From: Proteobacteria bacterium 005FR1
GTDB taxonomy: Bacteria; Pseudomonadota; Gammaproteobacteria; Pseudomonadales; Cellvibrionaceae
NCBI GenBank assembly: GCA_026192395.1
Contig: WACF01000001.1
Span: 1,920,309-1,984,308 of the forward strand
Direction: 5' to 3'
DNA length: 64,000 bases
Part shown: one piece after another, positions 7,453-15,459 of the stretch
How positions within the stretch are numbered: the first letter of the stretch is position 1
Layout: every line of letters begins with the position of its first letter
Translations under genes and position numbers: made by a program
Notes under the pieces: generated by a model
The model's database searches: none
What the model was told of the DNA's origin: nothing
Seen by the model: the letters and a program-made list of their open reading frames with translations, nothing else

Positions 7453-8471
7453 TGCCATTCTTCGAACGTTATCTGAGTGTCTGGGTAGCCCTTTGCATCG
7501 CCGCGGGTGTTCTGCTCGGCAGCTTCCTGCCAGGACTTTTTCAATTTTTTGCACGGCTCGAATACGCTCACGTCAATCTGCCGGTGGCAGTGCTGATCTG
7601 GTTCATGATCTACCCGATGATGGTTCAGGTGGATTTCACGTCCATTCGCCAGGTGGGCCAGCGACCGAAGGGGCTTTTCCTCACGCTGATCATCAACTGG
7701 CTGGTCAAACCCTTCACCATGGCGGCACTGGGGTGGCTGTTCTTCCGCGTGATATTTGCGGACATGGTCGATCCGACCACCGCCTCGGAATACATCGCCG
7801 GCATGATTCTGTTGGGCGTTGCGCCCTGTACCGCGATGGTGTTTGTATGGAGTCAGCTTACCCGCGGCGACGCCAACTACACCCTGGTGCAGGTGTCCGT
7901 CAACGACGTGATCATGATTTTCGCCTTCGCGCCGATTGCGGCCTTCCTGCTTGGCATTACTGATGTACAGGTCCCCTGGGAAACCCTGCTGTTATCGGTG
8001 ATCCTGTACGTGCTTCTGCCGCTGGGCGCCGGCGTCTGGACACGCAACTTCATTCTGCAGAAGTCCGGCAGCAAGGCACTGGACTCCTTCGTTCACACCT
8101 TGAAGCCCTGGTCGGTGATCGGCTTGCTGGCCACCGTGGTGTTGCTGTTTGGCTTTCAGGCGGAAACCATTCTGGCCAAACCAACAGCGATAATCCTGAT
8201 TGCGATTCCCTTGCTGATTCAGACCTACGGCATTTTCGCCGTTGCCTATGCCGCGGCAAAGACAATGCGACTACCGCACAGCATCGCCGCACCGGCCTGC
8301 ATGATTGGAACGTCGAACTTTTTCGAACTGGCGGTTGCGGTGGCCATCTCCCTGTTCGGCCTGCAATCCGGAGCTGCCTTGGCGACGGTAGTCGGTGTCT
8401 TGGTGGAAGTGCCAGTGATGCTGTCGCTGGTGGCTTTGGCGAACCGAACCCGGCACTGGTTTCCGGCCTGA
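7452..8471 (+). CDS. ACR3-family arsenite efflux permease
   Basis: A 339-residue inner-membrane protein with about ten hydrophobic helices, typical length for ACR3 (BASS superfamily) arsenite/proton antiporters. The conserved segment around C126 ([15 protein letters not shown]) and the late motif [18 protein letters not shown] carry the Cys and Glu known to be needed for As(OH)3 export. It is the last gene of the ars operon and exports the As(III) formed by ArsC. It converges with the SDR gene, with only two bases between the stops and no strong terminator. Confidence 0.93.
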   Translation: MPFFERYLSVWVALCIAAGVLLGSFLPGLFQFFARLEYAHVNLPVAVLIWFMIYPMMVQVDFTSIRQVGQRPKGLFLTLIINWLVKPFTMAALGWLFFRVIFADMVDPTTASEYIAGMILLGVAPCTAMVFVWSQLTRGDANYTLVQVSVNDVIMIFAFAPIAAFLLGITDVQVPWETLLLSVILYVLLPLGAGVWTRNFILQKSGSKALDSFVHTLKPWSVIGLLATVVLLFGFQAETILAKPTAIILIAIPLLIQTYGIFAVAYAAAKTMRLPHSIAAPACMIGTSNFFELAVAVAISLFGLQSGAALATVVGVLVEVPVMLSLVALANRTRHWFPA

Positions 8472-8473
8472 CG

Positions 8474-9298
8474 TTATTTTTTCTCCCCTAAACGTTTACC
8501 CAGCGCTGCGAGGCTGCGGTAGTAGCCGACCGGCCGCATTCGCTGCAGCCAGTCGAACATGCGGGCACCGTCGCCGGGCAGCACACGTTCACGGCCCTTT
8601 TCGATACCGCTGACGATCTGTTCCGCCGCTTGCAGGGGAGTGGTTTTGGCCAGCTTTGCGAAGGCTTCCACCATCTCGTCGTGATCGCGACCGCCCGCCT
8701 GGTCCGCATAGAAGCGGGCATTGCGGGCGATATTGGTGTTCACACCACCGGGATGAACCGAGACAACCTTGATGCCGGTGTCTGCCAACTCATGTCGCAG
8801 TGTTTCAGTGAAGCCACGGACCGCGAACTTGGCCGCGCAATAAGTACCCTGCGTCGGCCAGCCGACCAGACCGAACACGCTGGAGATGTTGACGATGGTT
8901 CCGCTATTGCGTTCGATCATGCCCGGCAGAAAAGCCTTGGTGCCGTAAACCACGCCCCAGAAATTGATGTTCATCAGCCATTCGAAATCTTCAAAACTGA
9001 CTTCGGCCAGGGTCTGGCTCACTGTCACGCCGGCGTTGTTGATGACCAGATCCACCGCCCCAAAGCGCTCGATCACCCGTTCGGCGTGAGCGAACATCGC
9101 CGCACGGTCGGCGACATCCACCACTTGAGTAAACACATCCCCGCCAAGGCTCGCTGCGGTTTCGGCCAGCCCCACCTCGTTGACGTCGGACAGTGCGAGC
9201 TTGCAGCCACGTTGAGACAGCACCGTCGCCAGCCCGCGACCGATCCCCGAACCGGCACCGGTGATTACCGCCACTTTGTCATTCAGGCGCTGAGCCAT
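8474..9298 (-). CDS. Short-chain dehydrogenase/reductase
   Basis: The ATG at 9298, with GGGGTGGAG upstream, gives 274 residues; the extension to 9424 is unsupported. Classical SDR features are all present: cofactor motif TGAGSGIG (13-20), NNAG (87-90), and the catalytic S140, Y153 and K157 (ISSVFGLVGWPTQGTYCAAK). An acidic residue after strand 2 (LSDVN) suggests NAD(H) preference. The C-terminus carries a long basic region (RMFDWLQRMRPVGYYRSL) seen in SDRs acting on lipids or other hydrophobic substrates. The substrate is unknown. It is followed upstream on the same strand by an efflux pump gene, 82 bases away. Confidence 0.9.
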   Translation of the reverse strand: MAQRLNDKVAVITGAGSGIGRGLATVLSQRGCKLALSDVNEVGLAETAASLGGDVFTQVVDVADRAAMFAHAERVIERFGAVDLVINNAGVTVSQTLAEVSFEDFEWLMNINFWGVVYGTKAFLPGMIERNSGTIVNISSVFGLVGWPTQGTYCAAKFAVRGFTETLRHELADTGIKVVSVHPGGVNTNIARNARFYADQAGGRDHDEMVEAFAKLAKTTPLQAAEQIVSGIEKGRERVLPGDGARMFDWLQRMRPVGYYRSLAALGKRLGEKK

Positions 9299-9380
9299 AC
9301 TCCACCCCTTCGTTATTTTGTTTTTTCCAATGCGCAGGCAAGCCGGCTCTGGGAGCGATCGTTCCGATTTCCCAGGCGGC

Positions 9381-11204
9381 TTACGCGGACGCAGCCTCCC
9401 CGTCTTCGGGTTCCGTGCGGACATTCTGACTGCGCAGGGTCAGCACCGGAATGAAGCAGCTTATCACCAGACCGATGATGACGATCCACAGTGCCGTAGA
9501 AAACATGCCGGTGATCGCATTCGAGAAAGCCACCCGAATCCCGCGCGAGATCTGACTGGCCAGTTCGACCGCTTGCTGGTGAAAGCCAGCTTTAACCGCC
9601 GCCAGGGTCTGCTCCACCTCCGCTGGTGAACGCTGCTCAGCGGTTCTGATCGAATCTTTGAGCGCTTGCGGCACTGCAGGATTGGCGAGAACCTGTTGCT
9701 GCGCCTCCTGATCACCGTGGTAGGCGCGGTCCACCAACGCGTACATCTGGTCGAAGCGCTGCTCCAGTTGCCGCTCCACTTCCCCCGGGTTCATTGCCCG
9801 CGACTGGGCCTGACTGAGGTCCATTTGGGCGGATTCGAAACCGGGCATCTGCGGAAGCTGACGGGGCAATTCCTCCACCAGATTGTGGGTCAAAAACGTT
9901 CCGAACAGCGCAATGCCGATCGTAGAGCCGATCTGCCTGAAGAACTGCGTGGAGCTGGTGGCCACGCCAATCTGGGTGGGCGACACCGCGCTTTGGACCA
10001 CCAGGTTGGTCAGACTCTGGGTTGGCCCCAGACCGAATCCGACCACGGCCATGCGCCAGGCGAGATCCCAGGTACTGGTGTCCGGGCCGATCTGGGTAAA
10101 CAGAATCACGCCGACGATAAGCACCAGATTGCCGCCGACGATAAAGGATTTGTAGTAACCGAGCCGCGACACCAGTCTGCCGCTGCCGATACTGCTGATC
10201 ATCATCCCCGTCATCAAGGGAAACAAAGCCATCCCGCTGGTGGTGGCGCTGACTCCCTGGACGACTTGCATGTACAGCGGCATGAACATCACCACACCGA
10301 GAAAGGCCATGCCGATCACAAAGGTGGTCAGATTCGTCACGGTAAACGCGGGATTGCGGAACAACTCCAGCGGCAGAATCGGGTGCTCCGCCTTGCGCTC
10401 GACGAAAATGAACGCAATCAACGCGACGGCGGCGCCGCCGAACATCTCCACGATTTCGAGCGAGTCCCAGGCGTACTCATGTCCACCCCAGGTGAGCGCG
10501 AGCAAGAGGGGAACGAAGGCAACGACCAGCAGAGTGGCTCCCAGGTAATCCACCTGCCCGCCCGTGGCGTGATTGGAGTTGGGAGTCTTGGCGATGATCA
10601 TGAACAAGGACAGGAAGCCCAGCGGCAGATTCACGTAGAACACCCAGCGCCAGCCCGGGATCTCATGGCCCCAGAGCGTGACCGTCGCGTAATCGGTGAG
10701 AAACCCGCCCACGGCCGGCCCGATGATCGTGGCCAGCCCAAAGACGGCGCCAAACAGACCCATGAACTTAGCGCGTTCTCGCGGTGCATAGAGGTCGGCA
10801 ATAATCGCCATGGCACTGGTGAAAAGAGCGGCTCCGCCGATGCCTTTGACGGCGCGGAATACGATCAGCTGATGCATGCCGTCGCCGATCAGCGGCAAGG
10901 TGCCGAATTCGCCGCTGAGCCCACAGAGCGCCGAACCGAGCAGAAAAATAATAATGCCCGCAACCAGAACGTGCTTGCGACCATAGATATCACCGAGCTT
11001 GCCGTAAATCGGCACCAGCACGGTCGATGTGAGCATGTAGGCCGTGGTCACCCAGGCGTACAGCTCCAGGCCGTCGAGTTCTTCGATGATGCGAGGCATG
11101 GCGGTGGAGATGATGGTCATATCCAGCGCGCCGAGAAGGAAAACCACCAGGAGAGCGATCAAGGTGGTGCGTTTCTGTCGATTGCTTATTTCCGTTGGGT
11201 GCAC
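9381..11204 (-). CDS. DHA2-family (14-TM) MFS multidrug efflux transporter
   Basis: A 607-residue protein of the drug:H+ antiporter-2 (EmrB/QacA) type. The N-terminal motif LDMTIISTAMPRI, the loop GKLGDIYGRK (motif A) and the helix-5 region AVFGLATIIGPAVGGFLTD (motif C) are clear, and about 14 hydrophobic helices can be counted. An unusually long charged loop (about residues 465-560, rich in Gln and Glu) separates the last two helices; such loops occur in a subset of DHA2 pumps. The start is GTG 11204 with GGAG upstream. It probably exports hydrophobic toxic compounds across the inner membrane; the substrate cannot be read. Confidence 0.9.
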   Translation of the reverse strand: MHPTEISNRQKRTTLIALLVVFLLGALDMTIISTAMPRIIEELDGLELYAWVTTAYMLTSTVLVPIYGKLGDIYGRKHVLVAGIIIFLLGSALCGLSGEFGTLPLIGDGMHQLIVFRAVKGIGGAALFTSAMAIIADLYAPRERAKFMGLFGAVFGLATIIGPAVGGFLTDYATVTLWGHEIPGWRWVFYVNLPLGFLSLFMIIAKTPNSNHATGGQVDYLGATLLVVAFVPLLLALTWGGHEYAWDSLEIVEMFGGAAVALIAFIFVERKAEHPILPLELFRNPAFTVTNLTTFVIGMAFLGVVMFMPLYMQVVQGVSATTSGMALFPLMTGMMISSIGSGRLVSRLGYYKSFIVGGNLVLIVGVILFTQIGPDTSTWDLAWRMAVVGFGLGPTQSLTNLVVQSAVSPTQIGVATSSTQFFRQIGSTIGIALFGTFLTHNLVEELPRQLPQMPGFESAQMDLSQAQSRAMNPGEVERQLEQRFDQMYALVDRAYHGDQEAQQQVLANPAVPQALKDSIRTAEQRSPAEVEQTLAAVKAGFHQQAVELASQISRGIRVAFSNAITGMFSTALWIVIIGLVISCFIPVLTLRSQNVRTEPEDGEAASA

Positions 11205-11663
11205 AGGTACTACTCCATTTACGTTGGATTTCCATGGCGGAGGTGAGTCGCTTTGCTGAACCCGCGAGGGGGCAATGCCGTTCGGCATCGCTGGGGATTG
11301 CCGCCCCAATTAGGAAGCGCAAGCGGATGGGCATTGGAAGAATAATCGTCGGCTGCAGGCTTCGCAAGTCGCGAGCGCTCGGGAATCCACCCTGAGAAGC
11401 GTGCACCACATTGACCGGAGCGCCGTACTGACCGCCCGAACCTGCACCGTCTTGGCCCCTGCCAGGAAGCTTCATTGCAGTTAGATCGCCGCAACCTTGC
11501 GCCCGGCCGCTGTTTTCACCGGTGGCATATGCATTGCAAATTCGCCGAAGATGTTCCAGTCAATCGGATGCAGTCTTCTGACAAACCAGGCCGCCGCAAC
11601 TCCCACCGGACCCAGTCAGCTTGTGTCCGGCGACCATTCTTCGGCGCGCACGCGAGAACCGCT
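11205..11663. other. Intergenic region, no supported gene
   Basis: Frames are open here but none has a ribosome site, codon pattern or family match. A nested palindrome lies at 11268-11307: GGGGGCAAT pairs with ATTGC-CG-CCCC around an inner ATGCCG/CGGCAT hairpin. It may be a terminator-like or regulatory structure between the divergent genes. Confidence 0.4.
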
Positions 11664-12146
11664 ATGAATGAACTCAAGCACCTGTCAATTGCAGGATCCG
11701 CGGGAACGCCCATCAGCGATCCTTCACCACCACTCACGGGGCAGTTGGCAACAGGGGTTCGCTACATCTGCTCCGACTCTCGCGGATGTCGCAGCCCCGA
11801 ATCACCTGAGCTGCTCGCCTTCCAGAATCTGGTAAACAAATGCTTAAGCCTCACCGACGCGCCCGTTGCAATGGCTGTAGTCCGTTTTGTGATTCGCAGT
11901 CTCGAACGGATAGACATCTCCAATGCGCTGCGCTACGACGTGCGCCGATGGCTCGGGAACAAAAACTATGCAATACAGGCGGTCCCGACCGATGCGGACG
12001 AACTTCGGCGCATCACCAGCCTCGTGCATGTGGGCTTTCGTGAGTACCTGGGTCCGGCCATGGCGAGGCAATTGCTGTGTAAGGCCATGAACCAGCTGCA
12101 TGCGGAAGGCGTGATCTGTCGCGACGCGCTCGCCCGGCTGATCTGA
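11664..12146 (+). CDS. Hypothetical protein
   Basis: ATG 11664 gives 160 residues; the frame is open upstream to 11475 but the added sequence looks like noise. The C-terminal half is regular and probably helical (AMAVVRFVIRSLERIDIS, LVHVGFREYLGPAMARQLLC), while the N-terminal 60 residues are Ser/Pro/Gly-rich. No signal peptide, membrane helix or known motif is seen. It stands alone between the divergent MFS pump gene and the O-methyltransferase. I do not recognise the family, and whether it is expressed is uncertain. Confidence 0.45.
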   Translation: MNELKHLSIAGSAGTPISDPSPPLTGQLATGVRYICSDSRGCRSPESPELLAFQNLVNKCLSLTDAPVAMAVVRFVIRSLERIDISNALRYDVRRWLGNKNYAIQAVPTDADELRRITSLVHVGFREYLGPAMARQLLCKAMNQLHAEGVICRDALARLI

Positions 12147-12227
12147 AAACGCTGGCGCTCACTATTTTCTCTCGCCTGACGGGCTCTGCTAGCATGGGAC
12201 AGCGTCCAGGCAAGGAGAAAGGCCACC

Positions 12228-12890
12228 ATGTCAAGAACGTCCACACTCGACCTCCCGGCGGTTTACGACTACCTGCTGCAGGTTTCGCTTCGCGACGACC
12301 CGCTGCTTCGGGAACTGCGCGAGGAAACCGCCCGCGACGAAGCGGCCAGGATGCAGATTTCACCCGAGCAAGGGCAGTTGCTCGCTTTGCTGGTCAAGTT
12401 GACGGGCTCGCGTCGAATCATCGAGGTGGGAACGTATACCGGCTACAGCAGCCTGGTGATGGCTCGCGCCCTGCCCCGCGACGGTTATCTGCTCTGCTGC
12501 GATATAAACCAGCACTGGACTGATGTTGCGCGTCGCTACTGGGAACGCGGTGGTGTTGCGGAGCGGATCGAATTGCAGCTGGCACCCGCCAGTGAAACGC
12601 TGCAGAGCTTACTGGATCGGGGTCAACAACGCAGTTTCGATCTGGCCTTCATCGATGCGGACAAAGAGAACTACGACACCTACTACGAACAATGTCTGCG
12701 CCTGCTGCGGCCTAACGGGCTGATTGTGCTGGATAATATGCTCTGGTACGGCAAGGTCGCGGATCCGTCCGTGAACGACCCCGATACCAATTCCATCCGG
12801 CAGCTCAACCGCAAGCTGAAGGATGACGCCCGCATCGACCTCAGTCTGATCCCGGTGGCCGATGGCATCGCCCTTGCTCGAAAACGGTGA
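12228..12890 (+). CDS. Class I SAM-dependent O-methyltransferase (COMT/CCoAOMT-like)
   Basis: The 220-residue protein matches the caffeoyl-CoA/catechol O-methyltransferase family: motif I is IIEVGTYTGYSSLVMA, and the metal-binding/catalytic segment is LAFIDADKENYDTYYE followed by GLIVLDNMLWYGKV. These enzymes use SAM and a divalent metal to methylate catechol-type hydroxyls in the cytosol. AAGGAGAAAG lies a few bases before the ATG. The next gene starts within its stop codon, so the two are co-translated. The natural substrate is not known. Confidence 0.92.
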   Translation: MSRTSTLDLPAVYDYLLQVSLRDDPLLRELREETARDEAARMQISPEQGQLLALLVKLTGSRRIIEVGTYTGYSSLVMARALPRDGYLLCCDINQHWTDVARRYWERGGVAERIELQLAPASETLQSLLDRGQQRSFDLAFIDADKENYDTYYEQCLRLLRPNGLIVLDNMLWYGKVADPSVNDPDTNSIRQLNRKLKDDARIDLSLIPVADGIALARKR

Positions 12891-13390
12891 ATAATCACAA
12901 TCAAAAGCAAGGGCAGCAAGCCATGCAAAAGTCGCTGATCGCGAACCTTTACACGCTCGTACGCATCTCCGTGCGCGTGCTGGCGGTCATGATGGTGTTC
13001 GTGATCATCATGGGCGTGGTGGATGTCGGCTGGACCATTTACCAGAAGCTGACGACGCCGCCACTGTTCATACTGACCATTGCCGACATGCTCGCCACCT
13101 TTGGCGCTTTCATCGCGGTTTTGATTGCCATCGAAATACTCGTCAATATAACCGCCTACCTGCGCAACGACGTCATCCAGGTAAAGGTCGTCATAGCAAC
13201 CGCCCTCATGGCAATCGCGCGGAAAGTCATCATCCTTGATTTCGACGAAGTCGAAGCTACTTACGTTTTTGCGATTGGTGTTGTGGTCGTCGCCATGGGC
13301 CTCGCCTACTGGATGGTTCACCAGGTTCCCTACGCGAAGGAAAAACCCGAGAAAGTAGAAGCCGAGACTGGCGAGAATATCGACTTGTAA
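12887..13390 (+). CDS. PsiE-like inner-membrane protein
   Basis: A 167-residue protein with four membrane helices (VLAVMMVFVIIMGVVDVGW, FGAFIAVLIAIEILVNI, VIATALMAIARKVIIL, VYFAIGVV-type helix VFAIGVVVVAMGLAYWMV), matching the phosphate-starvation-inducible PsiE family, whose function is unknown. The GTG start at 12887 overlaps the upstream stop; an in-frame ATG at 12923 behind GGGCAGCAAG is an equally good start and would remove a polar 12-residue tail. No Pho box is seen in front of it, so phosphate control is not shown here. Confidence 0.82.
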   Translation: MNNHNQKQGQQAMQKSLIANLYTLVRISVRVLAVMMVFVIIMGVVDVGWTIYQKLTTPPLFILTIADMLATFGAFIAVLIAIEILVNITAYLRNDVIQVKVVIATALMAIARKVIILDFDEVEATYVFAIGVVVVAMGLAYWMVHQVPYAKEKPEKVEAETGENIDL

Positions 13391-13402
13391 CAGACCCCAG
13401 CC

Positions 13403-15046
13403 TCAAAAGCGCGATCCCGTTAGAACGATGTCGGCATGCCGCCAGGCCTGCTCGAACTTGCGTTCCACCTGCGCAGCCTCTTCCGATCTACCTTGCTCAT
13501 GCAGTGACTCGAGCAATCCAAACAGCGACCAGCCATTGTAGGGAAAGACTTCCAGATCGCGCCTGTAAACAGCTTCCGCTTGCCCCGCTTGACCGGCTTG
13601 CAACAATACCGCGCCCAAGGCCTGACGGGCGGGGTAGTGCCAAGTCGGTGGCTCGTCGTAGTCGAGTGCTTCTTCCCGGGCAACGGCTTGCTGCAAAAAC
13701 TTCACTGCGGTAGCGACGTTGCCTTCGGCAGCGGTCAGTTCACCGCCCAGCTGGTAGAAGGCGATGTCGAGCAATTCGTCGCTCCTGTTGATGTCCCAGA
13801 TCGTGACCCACTCAAGACTCGAGTCACGGCGCAACTCGTTCAGCGCAACCAGGTGCTCATGCGCAGCACTGAAGTCAGCTCTGCGTGTCTGCGCCATACC
13901 CTGGGCGTAATGCCAGACGCCACGCGGATAGATCAAGTCCTTGTCCGGCTCGGGGTACCGCAGAATGTCATCCCAGCGGCCAAAACGAATCATCGCGTAC
14001 AGCGGGGTAACCCAGTAGTGCTGAAGCGTGCTCATGTTGCGCTGACGCATCACGTCGGGGTCCACCAGCGCCGCGGTCTCCTGCGCCAGGTGCACGGCCA
14101 GTCGGCTGCGACCTTCGAGGCTGGCGGTCGCCCAGCCGAAGTGATAGTTGTGCGGCACATAGCCGAGTCGATAAATGCCCGCAGCGTTGACCTGCTGCAA
14201 GTAATTTTGATCGGCCTTGATCGCCCTCAGATTCGCGGCGGTGGCCTTATGGTAATGGCCGGTTCGAATGTAGATATGGGCGGGCACGTGCAGCAGGTGG
14301 CCGGCTCCGGGGACCAGCGTTTCCAGACGCTCCGCCGATTTGAGTCCGAGCTCCGGACGTCCCTTCTCCACCGTGTGGATGTACAGATGGTTGGCATGTG
14401 GGTGATCGGGATTGCGTTCGAGCACCCCCTCCAAGATCGTTAGAATCCGTTCGGCGACGGCCGTGGGCGAGCCGTCGCTTTTCCAGTAGTGCCCGTGAGT
14501 GGTGTGCATCAAAGCTTCGGCGTAAATGACCTGCGCGTCCAGGTCCTCCGGGAATCGCGCAGCGACATCGGCCATGCCCTCGGCAAACTCCCGGTCGCGC
14601 CCGTGGCGAACCTGCAGAGGCACGGGACCATATCGCCGGTGCAGCGCGTTTATGTAGGCGCGCTCGCGTTCGGTCACATGCCGGGCCGCATCTTTGGCCT
14701 TGATCAGCAAATGCCAGGCTTGCTGCACATTTTGCCGCTCCATTTCCGTGTTGATGCTGGGCCCGAGTACCCAGGCCGCACCCCACCAGGCCATTGCGCA
14801 CTTGGGGTCGAGTTGTGCCGCCTGCCGAAACGAGCGGTGCGCTTCGTCGTGGTTGAACGCGAAGGCCAGCATCATTCCCTGATCGAAGTAGCGCTGGGCG
14901 AGAGGCGAGCTGGTTGTCACCGCGTGGTGGTGGTCACCGAGTCCATCGAAGAGAGGGACCCTGCCACTTTTACTTTGCGCCGTCGCGGAGACGAGAAAGA
15001 ATAGAACAAGAAAAAAGAGCCTGGGAATGGCAGCCGAGGAGTTCAC
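13403..15046 (-). CDS. Exported TPR-repeat protein
   Basis: A 547-residue protein with a signal peptide (LFFLVLFFLVSATAQS) and TPR-like repeats through its length, for example AQRYFDQGMMLAFAFNHDEA, HRSFRQAAQLDPKCAMAWWG and RQALGAVLLQAGQAGQAEAV. His-rich patches (GDHHHAV, NPDHPHANHLYIH, VPAHIYIRTGHYHKA) repeat across the middle and could bind metal, though this is inference. Related proteins are usually annotated only as tetratricopeptide proteins. The start codon is GTG. It diverges from the PQQ dehydrogenase across about 410 bases and converges with the PsiE-like gene. Confidence 0.85.
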   Translation of the reverse strand: MNSSAAIPRLFFLVLFFLVSATAQSKSGRVPLFDGLGDHHHAVTTSSPLAQRYFDQGMMLAFAFNHDEAHRSFRQAAQLDPKCAMAWWGAAWVLGPSINTEMERQNVQQAWHLLIKAKDAARHVTERERAYINALHRRYGPVPLQVRHGRDREFAEGMADVAARFPEDLDAQVIYAEALMHTTHGHYWKSDGSPTAVAERILTILEGVLERNPDHPHANHLYIHTVEKGRPELGLKSAERLETLVPGAGHLLHVPAHIYIRTGHYHKATAANLRAIKADQNYLQQVNAAGIYRLGYVPHNYHFGWATASLEGRSRLAVHLAQETAALVDPDVMRQRNMSTLQHYWVTPLYAMIRFGRWDDILRYPEPDKDLIYPRGVWHYAQGMAQTRRADFSAAHEHLVALNELRRDSSLEWVTIWDINRSDELLDIAFYQLGGELTAAEGNVATAVKFLQQAVAREEALDYDEPPTWHYPARQALGAVLLQAGQAGQAEAVYRRDLEVFPYNGWSLFGLLESLHEQGRSEEAAQVERKFEQAWRHADIVLTGSRF

Positions 15047-15459
15047 GAGGCGCCCTCCATCGCGTCGACCGATGCATTCGTTATCATTAATGACAAGCGC
15101 CCATCGCGCCCGTTCGGGCCTTTTTGCTCAGGCCCCTCTATATGCCTCCGTGGATTCTCGAGATCCAAAAAACGACAGCAAGGCATGCTTCCAAAATGAA
15201 TCAAGAAGTACCAGTGGCCGCCACCTCGGCGGCGGATCGCATTTTGTATCCTCGCCCGGCCGCTCTTGTTTCTGTTGTAGCGGCGCTCCACGGTAAGCCT
15301 CTTCCGGGGCGTCGAGTGGACTTCTACTCCAGTTCAGCGCGTGTGAAGACACTGGCACTCAGGTGGGCAGCCATTCCATCTGCCTCCCCGGGCCGGACAA
15401 ACAGGACGGGAAAGCCTATAGTGTTGCTCTCAATCAAAATAATAAGGCGAGGACATGCA
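15047..15459. other. Divergent intergenic region before the PQQ dehydrogenase
   Basis: No supported gene. A small hairpin GCCCGTTCGGGC followed by CTTTTT (15108-15125) could act as a weak terminator or attenuator in the plus direction, well upstream of the dehydrogenase. Promoters for both divergent genes must lie here but none was read with confidence. Confidence 0.4.

Noticed and set aside
9666-11246. Plus-strand open frame of 526 codons
   Set aside because: It is antisense to the DHA2 pump, is His/Gln-rich without a protein pattern, and reflects the codon bias of the real gene.
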